A stretch of DNA of 64,000 nt from Siniperca chuatsi (GCF_020085105.1 NC_058056.1:19454429-19518428), one strand, 5' to 3'; shown: positions 43,662 to 56,600, numbered from the stretch's first letter. Made by a program: numbers and translations. Notes: generated by a model from the letters alone, not told the origin.

Positions 43662-45067
43662 GAGGGAGACGAGCCTCAGAGGCAGCTGCCTGATGTCAGG
43701 GGTCGGCTTAGAGAAGAGCCCAGTTTTTTTTTTCCAAAGGAGAAAGGGCGATAAGGGGGATGGACAGAGGACCAGAAGAAAGAGTTGTTCTAGTGTCATC
43801 CAGCCTCATCCTTCTCTTGCTCTCTCACTTTCACTGTGGTTGCCTTCCACTGACATCCCTTTCTCTGACTTGAAGCCCACACAGACGTTTGGACCTGTCC
43901 TGTCTGAATAAGCCAGCCTTTGCTACAGGACACAAACCAGTTACCAATGTGTTCGCACTGACCTGAACTGCAGACTGTTACTAAGTGTGAAGAACATGGA
44001 TGGCATATTGTAGTACCCCATCACAATGCTTTAACGCTCATTTATGACTGCACGCACACACATACACCATGCTGAGTGTCTCTTACAATTCAATTTCTGA
44101 TCCCCAGCCAGTGTTTGTGGCATGTAGTTGTAGCATTCTGCTCAGAGACAATCAGAAGTGTTTCACTCATTTAGCTTCATTAGAACATGCAAACTATAGC
44201 CACAAACACACACACACACACACTACAAAACACACAAATATGTTCACTTACAGAAGGAAAAGAGCCAATAGAATCAAAATAGTTTTTAAACTTTTTAAAA
44301 ATAGTATGATATTTATGTATTAAATCTCCACTGCTACCACACTACTGAGGATAAGTAAGACTGATGTGTGAGACTGACTGTATACATATATAGGCATCTA
44401 CTCTACTGGACTTTCTGTACCCATATTGTCATTATTGGAGCTAGTAAATGTTTTGTTGAGAAATGGAGGAAAAAGGTTCCCACTGGGTTTGATTGTTGTA
44501 TGGAAAAAAATGGGATAAACTATAGATACATGTTTATCCTGGTGGTTCAAGGAATAGACACACAGCAAGTACCTGCCAATAGGCTTTAGTCTGTATCTTT
44601 ATAATAAGAATATGAGTATGAAATGAACTGATACTCTCTGCCTGGCATACTCCATAAACTCACTGTGGCTGATTTAAAATAAAGTCTACTGTGCAGGCAG
44701 AGAGGAATCAAGGAAGACCTGTGACTGGTAGAGCTGACATGTTTTAAGATATTGGAGCTGAAGTAGTTTTCTGTAGCGAGGTGGGCTTCCATTTACTCCT
44801 AATCTCCCATCATGCCACATTACAAGTTGCCTGAATTACAAGAAAAACACTCCATCTTTATTTGTTTTATTCAAGATTCATTTTAGACAGATAAAGTTGC
44901 CTAGGTGTGTGGTTACAAGTGAATTTGTTCACAAATGCTGGGTTTGTTTTGGAAAAAATGTTGCTTTGTCTTTTTTTACATGTAATAAAACATTTACTGC
45001 ACTCTTGCCTAATGATTAGCTAGCCTCTGTTATGATTTAGAAAAGATGTACTCATTTGCCTGTCCAT
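43662..45067. other. acvr1l 3' UTR and downstream flank
   Basis: No coding sequence. A short CA run is at 44,204-44,222, and the candidate polyadenylation signals are at 44,678 and 44,984. Confidence 0.5.
44678..44989 (+). terminator. Candidate polyadenylation signals for acvr1l
   Basis: AATAAA occurs at 44678-44683 and at 44984-44989, roughly 1.0 and 1.3 kb beyond the stop codon. A third lies at 45114-45119 inside the inverted-repeat element. Which one is used cannot be told from sequence. Confidence 0.4.
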
Positions 45068-45635
45068 TAGGTACACCTAGCTGAAACTAATGCAGTCCAA
45101 TGCAAAATCTTGAAATAAATCTAACCTTCATAGGTTATAATGATCGGTTTTTGTTGTAACGATTTTAGAGACGTGTTGATTCAACTTTATGATCATTTTG
45201 GGGGCTGCAGTTTGTGGTGCTTTTGAGTAAGGTTGTCACAATACCAGAATCTTAAACTTCGATACAATACTAGTATAATTTATCGCTTCAGTACTTTCAA
45301 TGCTATCGCATGTATAATTAACAGAGATCATATCATTTTAAACATGTATCAAAAACGACAGCCTTACTTTTGAGTTGTATTGTGTTAAAATAACAGGTGT
45401 TTCCATTATTTTGTTCACCTCATTTATATCAAGGAGGATAGGCTAAATAAAAGAAAACTGTCTCTGTGTAATGCAATACAGTTCAAAAGCACAAAACTGC
45501 AGCCTCCAAAATGACCATAAAGTTGAATCAACACCTCTAAAATAGTTTCAACAAAAACTGAATATTATAACCATGAAGGAGGATTTATTGCAGGACTGTT
45601 GTATTAGATTGCATTAGCTTTAGCTAGGTGGACTG
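45068..45635. mobile_element. Long inverted-repeat element between acvr1l and d2hgdh
   Basis: Left arm about 45,068-45,236 and right arm about 45,478-45,635 are imperfect inverted complements over some 160 bases. For example, ACACCTAGCTGAAACTAATGC pairs with the complement of GCATTAGCTTTAGCTAGGTG. The central 240 bases contain a separate sequence (GGTTGTCACAATACCAGAAT). Each arm carries AATAAA in the outward-read gene's orientation. Confidence 0.65.
45584..45589 (-). terminator. First canonical polyadenylation signal downstream of d2hgdh
   Basis: I read the minus strand from the d2hgdh stop codon downward, and this is the first AATAAA, about 800 bases beyond the stop. It lies in the right arm of an inverted-repeat transposable element. 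Confidence 0.4.
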
Positions 45636-46381
45636 GCAACTGAGTGTATTTCTACAAATGCAATTTAAAATTATAGGTTCACAATTTTTCACAAAGTCTT
45701 TCTTAAAAGCAATAGCGAGGTGGAAGTATTTACACCATTTTAAAATGCACAAGACCTTACACTGTCTATCCAGACACTATTGTACTCGTTTTCTGTCTGC
45801 CCCTTAGTGGCTACTAGTAGGCACACTAATGCTTACAGATGTCACTCATGATCATTCACTCACTTCCTCTCAGCAATATTGAAAAATATGTTCTGTGCCT
45901 TTCATCTATTATACAAAGTGTCCTTAATTTAACATCTAAAACGTGTTAAGTATTCTGTGGAATAACAACTGGATCAGACTAAGGCTACTCTAAAGTGTGA
46001 GGAGCAGAGGTAGTTGATAATGTTTAGCAGTAACTTCACTTGTAATACAAGTCCAGAGACCACTACAGTACAAAGTCAGCAACTTGTCGAAGTGGATGTC
46101 ATTCTGAAAGTAATGCTTTTGTAATGCAGATGACAACGAAACTGCTTTTTACGGTTCTGGATACATACTGAACAAACAAACGTCACTTGGTGTTTGCAGC
46201 TTGCCTAGCAAATGACTGCAAAACCTGCAGCTCTGCATTAAATGTGTGGAAAAAGGTATCAGGAAAGGGCATGAGCTGCCATAAAAAACATTTGGCAACA
46301 AGGGTGTAGCTAAAATGGAGCTCCTGCATGAGCCCTGTACACATAACCACCTACCCCACAGCAGTGACACAGTTCACAGGG
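45636..46381. other. Probable d2hgdh 3' UTR
   Basis: No ORF or repeat stands out. There is no minus-strand AATAAA between the stop codon and 45,589. Confidence 0.4.
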
Positions 46382-48369
46382 TCATTTCAGTTTGTCTGGT
46401 AAAGTCTTGTAAGGGTTGAGAATGCCCTTGGGGTCCAGCATGGCCTTGATATTACCCATCAGAGCCACAGCTTGGCTGGGTTTACTGTAGTAGATGTAGT
46501 TCCTCTTCTTCAGGCCCAGTCCGTGCTCTGCGCTGATGCTGCCGTGACAGCTGGCCGTCCACTCGTAGACAAAGGGCTCGATGGCGGCGAGGAGAGCGGG
46601 GTCTTTGGCAGGTGAAGTGATGTTCAAGTGGAGGTTTCCATCTCCTAAAAGTACAGATGGAAAGAGATGGGGGTACAATTTAGCAGTGAGGTGCGTATAA
46701 ACCACCAATATACCACAATTACTCAAAAACTTGGTATTTTGTATAAAAATGGAAAAGTATTTCAGAATGGAGATTGAGCTGTGTAGGTATATAGTAATCA
46801 AAGAGTTACCAAGAAATCATCTCATGCAAGCAGGTTATTATTTCCCTCCTTATACACATCTTCCATCTTCTGGTCTTACCTACGTGTCCGTATCCCACCA
46901 CGCTCTTGGCCCGGTCTCCCAGGTGCTTCCTCATGTCTGTCACCAGCTGGTAGATCCGCTCCACCGGAAGCGAGATGTCATACTTGTAATTGAAGCCATC
47001 GTGAGTCAGCGCCTCTGTGACGCGTTCACGCATTGACCACAGAGCCTGAAAAGGTGGAAGTGGATATGGATTATATTGTGTATTTGTTGGGGATTATTTT
47101 CAACGACGGATGTGGTGCTGTACTATGTTTTTGCAGCAGTATGACGGTATGTGGGATTAACTCAAAATAAATTGCAGTGGCCATGCTCATTGTAATTAAG
47201 GAACATGTCGCCTAGTGAAAAGGTGTGGCTCACGTGTCTTTTTAATAGTTCTTTGACAAGAATGCAGCCCTACAGCACAGAGAAATAAGCATTTTCACGG
47301 TTTGGCTACACAGAAAAACTTGTTAGTCAATTTGGTCTTTTCGTGGAATTTGAAAAGATTAGACACAAAACCTTTATTTTTGAGTCTTCAGTTGCCACAG
47401 TCCCTTCAGTAACCAATGATGACGTCATCGCCTCCTCTAAGAAATTGTGGAGTTTCTCCCCATCATGTGTTGGGTCAGATCCAGACGTTTCTATGACAAC
47501 GTAGAATGGACAATCTGGAAAACAGAGGGAAGAGTTTGGCATGTGTATTTTTTCTTTTTTTTTCCATTCAACCTTTATTTAAATCTCAAGGAATCATTGA
47601 AGGCATGCCCTCATTTTCAATGATATCGAGAGTACAAAACAGAATAAATACACACAAAAAATAAGTAACGAGAAAACAAACAGACATCAACATAACACAG
47701 TGATAAACTGAATCTAGCAGTTTAAGAGTGATGGCAGAGGCGTGTCTATAGATAACATTACCATAGTCCAAGACAGATAAGAAGATGGCCTCAATTATCC
47801 GCTTCCTACTGAACATTGTCAAAGGCTTGTTGTAGTATCTCAGTGGCATGATCAATAGTGTCAAATGCTTTTGATAAATCAACAAAGAGGGCAGCACAAT
47901 ATTTCCCAATGTCAAAAGCAGATACAATTATTTATAACCAAAGTAATAGCACTGACAGTACTGTGTTGAGCTCTGAAACCAGATTGGAGTAGACATAACA
48001 CTGAATTTCTTGAGAGGAAAGTTCAGACAGGACAGTTTGGAAGTTGGCCAATTGTTATTAAGATCACTTTTATCACCACCCTTATGCAGTGGGACTACAT
48101 TTGCAGATTTTCAGACCTAAGGGATAACTCCAGTAGAAATAGAGAGGTTAAAGAGATGTAATTTGTTCAGCAATATTTGGGGAACCAAGCTTTAAAAAAT
48201 AAGGGTGTAGTTTATTCTTCTCAGTTGCTTTCCTGCAGTCAACAGCTTGAAGTGCCTCCTTAACAACAGAGGAGGTGAAGGCCTGTAGTGTGAACTGAGA
48301 GGTACGGTTTAAGGAGGGCACATGAGCCAAAGGCTTACTATTAAGAGCAGATCCCGAGTATACCTTATC

Positions 48370-48425
<56 letters not shown>

Positions 48426-50133
48426 TGTGTGCGCCTACCAGAGATGGGATTGGGTAGTTTGAGGTGCGTATTCAGCAGCCTCATACATTCACTGTCCAGA
48501 AATTCGTAGGCTGACAGAATTTCTCCCAGCATGCCTCTGCAGAGCTGAAACGTCTTCAGTAGCTGCTCAAAGGTCTCACAGCCTAACAAGAATTTAAGAG
48601 AATAAAATAATTATCCGCTAATCTCATCTTGACATTAATAAATTGAATTGTGACATGATTTCCTTAACTTCCTGCACACTTGCTTAGCAACACTAGCCAA
48701 TAATAGTGTCAAAATTAGAGTAAGATAGCTTGAGTAGTTGTAAATGGAGAAGCAATGAGAAAATCCTACCCAGAAAAACCACATTAACAGATTTGGGTTT
48801 GCGTGGACAAAGGATGGACACTGCGGTGATAACCCCCAGTGTGCCCTCTGACCCTATAAAGAGCTGTTTGAGGTCATATCCTGTATTATCTTTCCTCAGT
48901 GTGGCCAAGCAGTCCAGCACTCGCCCATCTGCCAACACCTGTACATGCCACATACATATATATATATATAAACATTAGATCAGTGATTTCATCCCTCATC
49001 ATCAGAGTCATACCATCTTACTTCTTACTTCATCTTACTTGTTGAAGAATATCAAAGTTCCTCATCTATTTACTCCACTCACCACTTCCAGACCCAGCAC
49101 AGTCCCGTGTAAGGAGCCGTATCGCAGCAGCCGGAGTCCACCTGCATTAGTTGCCACGTTTCCCCCAATGTGGCAACTGCCTTTTGCCCCGAGATCGAGT
49201 GGCATGATGTAGTCTCTCTCCTCCAGGTAAAGGGACAAGTTCTCCAAAACACAACCTGCCTGACATGTCAGAATGCCTGACATATGGAGAAAATAATCTC
49301 TAAAGATTACTCAAATATGCTGTAAGTACATAACACTTGTTTTCAAAAGGCTGATGGCTCATTTTGGGTGAAACCTCAGTATTTTAAGACTTACCAGAGA
49401 TACTATCAAAGGTAAGAATGTTGTTCATGAGGGCAGTGGAGAGGATGATCTCATCATAAACCGGCACGCTGCCCCCAACCAGCCCAGTGTTACCTCCTTG
49501 AGGGTTCACCGCCAGATTACGACTGTTACAATACCTACAGGAGGGGAAGTACAACAACTTTAACCATCTTATAAACCCCTCACTTGTGTGCTTGTCCTAC
49601 CACCCACTATTTCTTCTTTACTTGAGAATTTGAGAAACTTCCTCTGTTGTTTGAGGTCTCAGCAGCACTTCACTGGAACCTGCAGACGATGTATGAAAAG
49701 AGGAATGAAATATGAAAGACATTACCATCAGTGAATTGGTGTGAGAAAATATATCTTGTGTAACGAGCTAAATTAATTTCTAGCCATCACCTCTCACTGA
49801 CTTGAGCCAATCCACATTACTCCACTCCAGCAGGTCCGGGTCAGTGATGGTTCTGCCTGGCAGGATCTTCCTGAAGAAGGCCAGATCTTTAGGAGTTATT
49901 CTGGAGAAAGGCAGCCTCTCTGGGGCTGCAGCAGGCGACGGCTTGGGCCCATCTGCCCCAGTGTGCAGCTTTTGACAGCTAACTCCTAACTGCCATGAGG
50001 TGGTGGGAAGAAATGAACTGCAGAGGTCCACAGGTGAAAGTCTGGCTGTGGCTGTAGATGAGAAAGTGCTATGGAGGCTCAGAAGTCTGAGAGCTGTCCT
50101 CAGTCTTAGTGTTCTTTGGAAAATCCCCACCAT
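46382..50133 (-). CDS. d2hgdh: D-2-hydroxyglutarate dehydrogenase, mitochondrial
   Basis: Nine coding exons on the minus strand join in frame: 49791-50133, 49622-49679, 49395-49534, 49083-49276, 48770-48938, 48439-48582, 47372-47514, 46880-47045 and 46382-46644, giving 539 aa. The enzyme oxidises D-2-hydroxyglutarate to 2-oxoglutarate with FAD and passes electrons on to ETF. Visible features are an Arg/Ser/Leu-rich N terminus without acidic residues over about 30 aa (mitochondrial targeting); the FAD-binding PCMH motifs [12 protein letters not shown] (144-155) and PLDLGAKG...[11 protein letters not shown] (206-227); and the C-terminal FAD-oxidase domain with [13 protein letters not shown] (448-460; H451 and H458) and SAEHGLG (490-496; E492), whose His and Glu match the metal site of this family. 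Similarity continues to the C-terminal [10 protein letters not shown]. Close length and motif agreement with vertebrate D2HGDH rule out the related D-lactate dehydrogenase LDHD. A LINE remnant lies in the intron at 47.6-48.4 kb. Confidence 0.95.
47560..48365 (-). pseudogene. LINE (L2/CR1-like) reverse-transcriptase remnant in a d2hgdh intron
   Basis: Minus frames encode [20 protein letters not shown] and [19 protein letters not shown], then [18 protein letters not shown] (reverse-transcriptase motif A with its catalytic Asp), then [20 protein letters not shown] near the C terminus. The tail has AAATAAAGGTTGAA and a poly-A stretch. Frameshifts, stops and internal deletions show it is dead. It is in the same orientation as d2hgdh. 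Confidence 0.8.
48374..48422. repeat. (GT)n microsatellite in a d2hgdh intron
   Basis: About 24 GT units, ending only 16 bases from a d2hgdh splice donor (exon edge at 48,439). Confidence 0.9.
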
Positions 50134-51443
50134 GACTGGAGAGATACTATGTAGGCAGGCTGCAGAAAAGAAGTGGGATGAATCATCTCTGTTTTCTCAA
50201 GACGGAAGCTGGTAAACCTTTCAGTGTGTGGAACAGCTAGATAAATTACAACTTAATGTCCCTACTCATCTGTCAGCTTTGTAGCTAATGTTTGTTAGTT
50301 AGCAAGCGACTGCTGTAATGTAGTCTCAAAGTACTGTCCTGCTGTAAAGTAGAATATGAGTCAATAGAAAATGTATTCATTGGCTGTCTACATACTGAAA
50401 AGTTCTGGAAAGATTTTGGAAAACTACAGAGAGAAACTTAATGTCAATATATACAGTGAGGCTGTCACAAATTCATATAGAAAATGCAGTTTCAGTTGCT
50501 CATCTGAACTTTCTTGCATTCAGGAATAATTTTAATTAAACTTGAATTTGTAATCTTTCTTTTTGGTGTCTGAATTCCACCAATCAAATGTGAGCAACCA
50601 GATTTTTGACTTGAATTTTTACATCAGAAAATGGCCAACAGAATTTGATGAACTTTTTTTTTTTTTTTTAAATCAGATACTTACATTTGAAGCCGAAAAA
50701 AATATATTCAAAATTAAGTTTTTGAAATTGCACAACTTAAAATGACTTATTGGAAATCTCAAACAGTATAAATAAATTCAGATGTTGTTTTATAAAGCAA
50801 AATGTTTCAGTGGTATAGATTGACAATATTAAAAATTCAGCAGTGACTAAATCAATCAATCAAATCCGTGTAGCCTTTATCTGCTTCCATAGAGATGCCT
50901 AATTAAAAAAAAAATTAAAATATTGAGATGTTTGTTATTATAGATGTGGACACAAATATTCTCTGTATCTAAGTAAATAAATTCAGAAAACATTTCTTTT
51001 AAAAGCTATAAAACGTATGAGATATTTATCTGAATGTGGGGTTTTACCTTTGTGACATTTCAGGATAGTCAGACACACACTACTGGCCACTTTTTCTCTC
51101 CACAATATTATACTGTGAAATACTGTTTCTACATGATTCAAGTAGTAATGTCTCATCATACGTGTATGTTCTCTGAAAATAGCACTGTATTGTTATTGCA
51201 ATTAGGTAGAAAAATAAGTTGGCAAGCCGCTTCTCTGAGTACGAGGCATTTACCTTTCATGCTAACAAACTAGGCATTGCTTTTCGTACATCTACAGATA
51301 CACCGCTGTTTTCGCCACAATAAACGGTTAACATCTTGAGAGATAAACGTCTTAAAACTGATGAAGCTGTCATGTCAGTTAGCTTAGCTCGATTAGCACA
51401 CTGTTTGACAAGAAGTTAGCGAGCAATATCTTCATTTACTCAC

Positions 51444-51600
51444 CATGTACTTTCACTTAACAACCCGCATCTTTCCGTCTACGCGACTTTATTCGTGTCA
51501 TATCTCAATTCGTAACCTGTCACAAAGTTCAAGGGCAGTTAAGTTACTTAAACATGTCACACATTCTGCGCTAGCTGCTGAGGTTGACGGGATGAAAGGT
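51444..51600 (-). other. Putative 5' non-coding exon of d2hgdh
   Basis: On the minus strand a strong donor (CATG then GTGAGTAAAT) sits at 51,443/51,444. The exon carrying the d2hgdh start codon has a strong acceptor (TTCTTTTCTGCAG) ending at 50,160, so the coding exon starts at 50,159. A spliced 5' UTR exon is therefore likely, with an intron of about 1.3 kb (50,160-51,443). The exon contains short upstream ATGs, including one at its last codon. The 5' boundary is a guess. Confidence 0.5.
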
Positions 51601-51618
51601 CATGAGGATGAGAATGGA

Positions 51619-51686
51619 CCAATCAGAAGCCTTTTTTCAGATTGAACCAATAGGTGTGAGCCTTTCATCGGGACTGAGCAGCCAAT
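51619..51686 (+). promoter_or_regulatory. Three CCAAT boxes upstream of d2hgdh
   Basis: CCAAT occurs at 51619-51623, 51647-51651 and 51682-51686, spaced 28 and 35 bases apart, immediately upstream of the putative first exon of d2hgdh. Closely spaced CCAAT boxes in either orientation are typical NF-Y-bound promoters without a TATA box. Confidence 0.5.
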
Positions 51687-51689
51687 GAT

Positions 51690-52660
51690 GACTGTGGAAA
51701 ACAAAGTCACTTAGAATCGAGAGATTAGAGAGAAAATAGTTCACCAGGCGGTGTGCTTGGAATTGGTATAATTGACTTTTCTTTATTGTTTTCATGAAAT
51801 TCATCAAAAAAGCTCTACTGCATAATAAAAACAATGCTGACTAACCCTACCACTGATATTTTTTTAAGATTTATTCCAGAAAATTAAAACATCCAACCTG
51901 TTTAAAATATTTTTAACCAATTCTTTCTTGCATTTTCTAATTTTAAGGGTATTTATAAATGCACTGCCTGAGATTTTTGAAAGATTGACATATATCACCT
52001 CTAACAGAACACAGTGAATAACTGACCAACAAATGATGGGATTTGAGATGAACCTAGGGCACCTGCCTTTAACAAAGCACTAATTCATAGCCATTCTGTA
52101 CTTATATTTTCTAACATAGAAGAAGAATGCAATGTTTGGGAACACACTAAAGTTGAGTATTAATGAGATAAACCTTCACAGACATGCATGTAACCTTTTT
52201 TGGTACACACGCCTTAAATAAAGCACAAATTATATCAAGAGTATCAAAAGAGATTTAGGTCTTTTGTGTAACACTCTAAGACAATGTAATATACACCTTG
52301 TACACATCTTCCTGTACATTTGTTCTTGCCACTGGTACAAAATTCCTAATTATACAAAGGCATTTTAAAAAAAGTTATATCAAAAGGCATTTAAATAAAA
52401 TAAATAAAAAATGTCTGGCAGACCTAATGTGTAGTAAAAACATGCATTTGTTGTCTGATACAGGTGCTTGAATGGAATAGATTAATATTTATTACATATA
52501 GTAAATGAAAACTACATGTTTCAGTTTATTTATACCTATTCTTTATTCTATTTTTAGGGCATTTATATTATTTATATATATTTATGCACTGCATGATAGT
52601 TTTGACTGGCCTCAAATGGAAAAAGCATTATAAATAAAAGGAAACGCTCATACAAAATGA
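51690..52660. other. AT-rich spacer between d2hgdh promoter and ell 3' end
   Basis: No gene, repeat boundary or conserved motif recognised. Confidence 0.4.
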
Positions 52661-52671
52661 ATACAAATTAA

Positions 52672-52704
52672 TTTATTTGAAACTGACAAAACTTCAGATT
52701 TATT
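52672..52704 (-). terminator. Candidate polyadenylation signals for ell
   Basis: Minus-strand AATAAA hexamers at 52699-52704 and 52672-52677 lie about 0.93 kb beyond the ell stop codon, giving a 3' UTR of roughly 950 bases. An ATTAAA variant near 53,209 is a nearer but weaker option. Confidence 0.45.
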
Positions 52705-53626
52705 CTTCATGCATTCTGTAAAGCACACAGCATGCAACAACATCTTTTTATGTGTCAATTCTTCAGTCTCGGCCTACAATAACTTTCTGTACTCTGATAA
52801 TCAAAACCAGTTACACGTTTACTGCCTCTCATACTGTAAATTACCTGAATACAACTTCAGGTTAACATTATGTTCAATGCAACAGTCTTCTGTGCTCCAG
52901 GAAAGCAACATAAAAGGACAACACCAGTGGAATACTATGAATCCAGTCCAGAATTTGTAACCATTTCAGGCACTGGCAATACTTTAAGGAGTCATACCGA
53001 GCAGATCAGGCCTGAACTGACAATAACACTGATAGTCTTAATTCACCAAACCCAAAGAACAGATGTGCACATCTGCATCCCAGCTGCCATCAGAACCCTC
53101 ACCTGCCTCATACGAGCTGTCTGGGTATGTACAGCGTGCAGTAATCTCATGCTTCTGGCTTAAACACTGACATGGCTAACAGAACACATAAGCAAATACC
53201 CAAATTGATTTAATTCACAAAAACAAAATGTGATGGGGATGGGAATCTACAAATGTTTTTAGGCTTAGCACCTCATCTTTACATGTATCTGTTTGCATTT
53301 TTTAAGAGTGAAATCTTAGCTTTAAGAGCCTTTGTAAAACTATTGTTACACCGTGTCCTTGGCATGTCACTGTGGTAGCAGCACATTGGTCCCAAGAAAT
53401 GTTCCCATCTTCTAAAAAAAAAGTATCTCATATTATAGGGCTGCTTTTCCCAGAATACCACTGCTGCTCTTCACAAATGACTCCCAACCTAAATGACATT
53501 TCCAGCAGGTCTCGTGAGACTATGTTTAGCCATGAAGACCCACAGATTCCAGCTCAGCAGCGTGAACCTCCCCTGCCTCATGGTGATCATTGTACTCTAA
53601 GTTCAATGGTTTCCCAGTCAGGCTCT

Positions 53627-56600
53627 TCAGTTGAGACGTGAATGGTCCACACTGAGTTGCTCTTGGTCGTACTGTGATATGAGCTTCTTGATGTGGGCCA
53701 GTTTGTTGTGTAGATATTCACAGCGAATCTTGTCCTGGTTATAGTTGGGGTTGGACTAAAGGGACAAAAAAAAAACCCAAAAACAAACAACAACAAAAAA
53801 AGACTTGATTATGTAACTGCAAAAGAGAGGAGGGGAGTTGCCCATGCAGCAATTTTGGGATAAATATTGAAGTTTTAAAAAAATAATAAAAATTGTTACC
53901 TTTTTAATTTTGCGATACTCTTGAAGAATTTGATTATGAACCGTCTGCAAGAGAGAAATACAGAAGTAAGTATGAATGAATACAGATCATACAGAATACA
54001 GACATCTGTAGAATTTCAAGTTTGTTAGCTAAATGTTGTAATACTAGGAAAATGTGCCCATTCTTATGCAACATTCCTAATAATATGAATGTGATGGAAA
54101 ACAAAACACAACTTAACTTCATCCATAAAATTATTTAAACCACTTTTACTCTGCTTTTAATGCTGCTGCCCATCCATAGGCTCACTACTGTGTAAAACAT
54201 GAAAATAGAAAGAGTTTTGACTGAGTATCAGGATGAACTATATGTGAAAAATCTTAAACTGCACTGCTGGCTCCTACAGTCAACTTAAGTTAATAGTGAT
54301 ATATTTAATATAATATGCAGGTTAGAGTCTTTTAAAAAGGTTTCCTGTTGCGTTTTTGGACTCTAGTAGTGCTATGGAGCAGTTTTTCTATGACCTTGTC
54401 ATGGGTCCTTGTTTTGTTTGCACGTGGGTGATGCTATAAACAGCCCTGCCAATGGTCTCTCACGGTAAGACGCCAAGATACGCAGCAATGCACCAGCAAA
54501 GGCAGGAAAGAAGAAGACTAGTACATAGTGAACATAGATGTAAACAATGCTGGATTTAAAATACTTTTTTGTGAGTAACAGTGAATGTAAACATAACTTT
54601 CGTTTGTTTACCAGAAAACTCCACAGGGCGCCTTTAACATAAGAACAAGGGACAGGAATTGCTGACATTATTTTTTCTTTTCTTGATTACCATATGCCAA
54701 CGTTTGAGTGCCATAATTTTTGCACTAAGAATTATAGTCTATGAAGTACCATTTAATGTTACACTTTCAGAATAAATGGGAAAATTGTTATTTTCTTTTG
54801 TTTTCCCTCAAATAGAAATCAGTGGATTTATCCACATTTTTGTGAAATGAAGAATGGAACATAGAGGTTTAGCATTCTTACTAAAAAAGTTAAATACAAA
54901 CTTACAAGCTTGCCAGGGATGAGTGTTGCTCTAAACTTAAGATTTTATGTGGAGTATCTCTTGAAAAGCACTCTATGACTTAAGTAATTTGACAGCAGTC
55001 ATAAGTGCTGGGTTTCTTTATTTTTTACCTTATATTTATGTGATTCGTGGTGTAGCTGTTTGAGCTGTGTGTCCAGCTCCATGAACTGCCGCGTCACGCC
55101 ATCAATACGAGCGTGTAAATCTCTGTACTCGCTGTACTCCCTGTTAAAGTCCTGCTTGTAGCTCTGTCTCTGGTCGTGGCTGCGAATCCCTGTATACGTT
55201 CTGTGCAGAGAACATAAAAAGGACACTATGATCAGATCAGTAAAGTACAGAATACTGTGTTAACAACCTGCAGAAGTTTTGTATTGCAAAAAGCGTAATT
55301 TTTCATAATGAGATCAAGGACAGACACACACATACTGTACACACACTCTTAAACACTGTATTTTAATCAATGTGTTACAGAAATAAGTTTAGACTTTTTG
55401 TATAGACACTTGGATGAATTTTGTGTCAAAGTACCAAAAAAAGGTTTACTTACGATAGATAGTCTGCTGTGTCATTGTCCGCTTGAAGCACATTAGAGAC
55501 AAACAAAATTTCACTTGGCTCTGAAAAAAAGAAAGAACAAACAAACAATGTCAAACTATTTAAAAATACAGAAAAATTTAAGTCAACAGCTAACAGCACT
55601 CACCTGTGCAGTCCAGGGAGACTTCGTTTGGAACCTCTGAACTACGATCTTTTCTCCTTTCTTTCCTGTCTCTCCACCTATCTTCATCCTTGACAAACAA
55701 AACAAAAAACAATTACCAATGCATCATATGAAATGGAAAACCCATAAACTAAATTTTAAAAAAGTAGTTTTCTCACCTGATCTCTGTGTTTGTGTTTGCT
55801 CTTCTTCCTTTTGATTGTGTGTCTGCTCAGGTCAGGCACTATCAGAGGGGACGGAGGACAATCCGAGTTGGATTGATGGTGGTCTGCTGGGCCTTCGGGC
55901 TCCTCTTGAGCACAGGGACTTGGTTCCAGCCTCTTGGCCGCTTCTGCTTCCCGCTGACAGACTGCTGACAAGGAGTCAAAAAGCCTTCGAGGATCAACCA
56001 AGTTCCTTTGCCCGTCAGTCGCTTCAGTGACGGCGTTACGAGCCGCTTCTTTGGACGGCCTCACTCTTGACTTGTCACTGACTGTTTTGCTAGACAAGTG
56101 GGATATTCGGGGCTTCTTACTCGCCAGAGGGTCAGTGTATTCCTCTGGCAGGGAAGGTTTTGGATGGTGTGCTGGGGAGGAGTTGGGGGTGTCTCGCAGT
56201 GGACTGACCTGGGCCTCTGGGGCGGTGAGGAGGCTCTGTTGTGGCTGGAACAGTCTCCTGTACAGTAATTAGAAGGTGAGAAATAAACTGGCAACTCTAC
56301 AAAATCTACATTCTGTTTTGCATATATAGTTTTTGTGTTTGCTTAGTGTGCTTAGGGGTCTGCCATTTGTAAATGATTGCAGTTCAATTTCAGAGCCAGA
56401 CTAGTTTTAGACCTGTGGTTCTGGTCTAATCTATTCCACCTATCAGCAAAGACACCAACATCAGCAGCAGTGTAGCTCTGCAGATATAGATATGCTGACG
56501 TGGGCAATATACAGGCAAGAAAAATGACCTGCATTAGTGTCACTGCTGCAATTAACAGGTGGTACAAGTGTTAAAACCTCAAAAAGAACCCACAAAGTGA

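Noticed and set aside
46382..50133. Assignment as D-lactate dehydrogenase (LDHD)
   Set aside because: The same superfamily, but motifs such as [20 protein letters not shown] and the overall match are those of D2HGDH.
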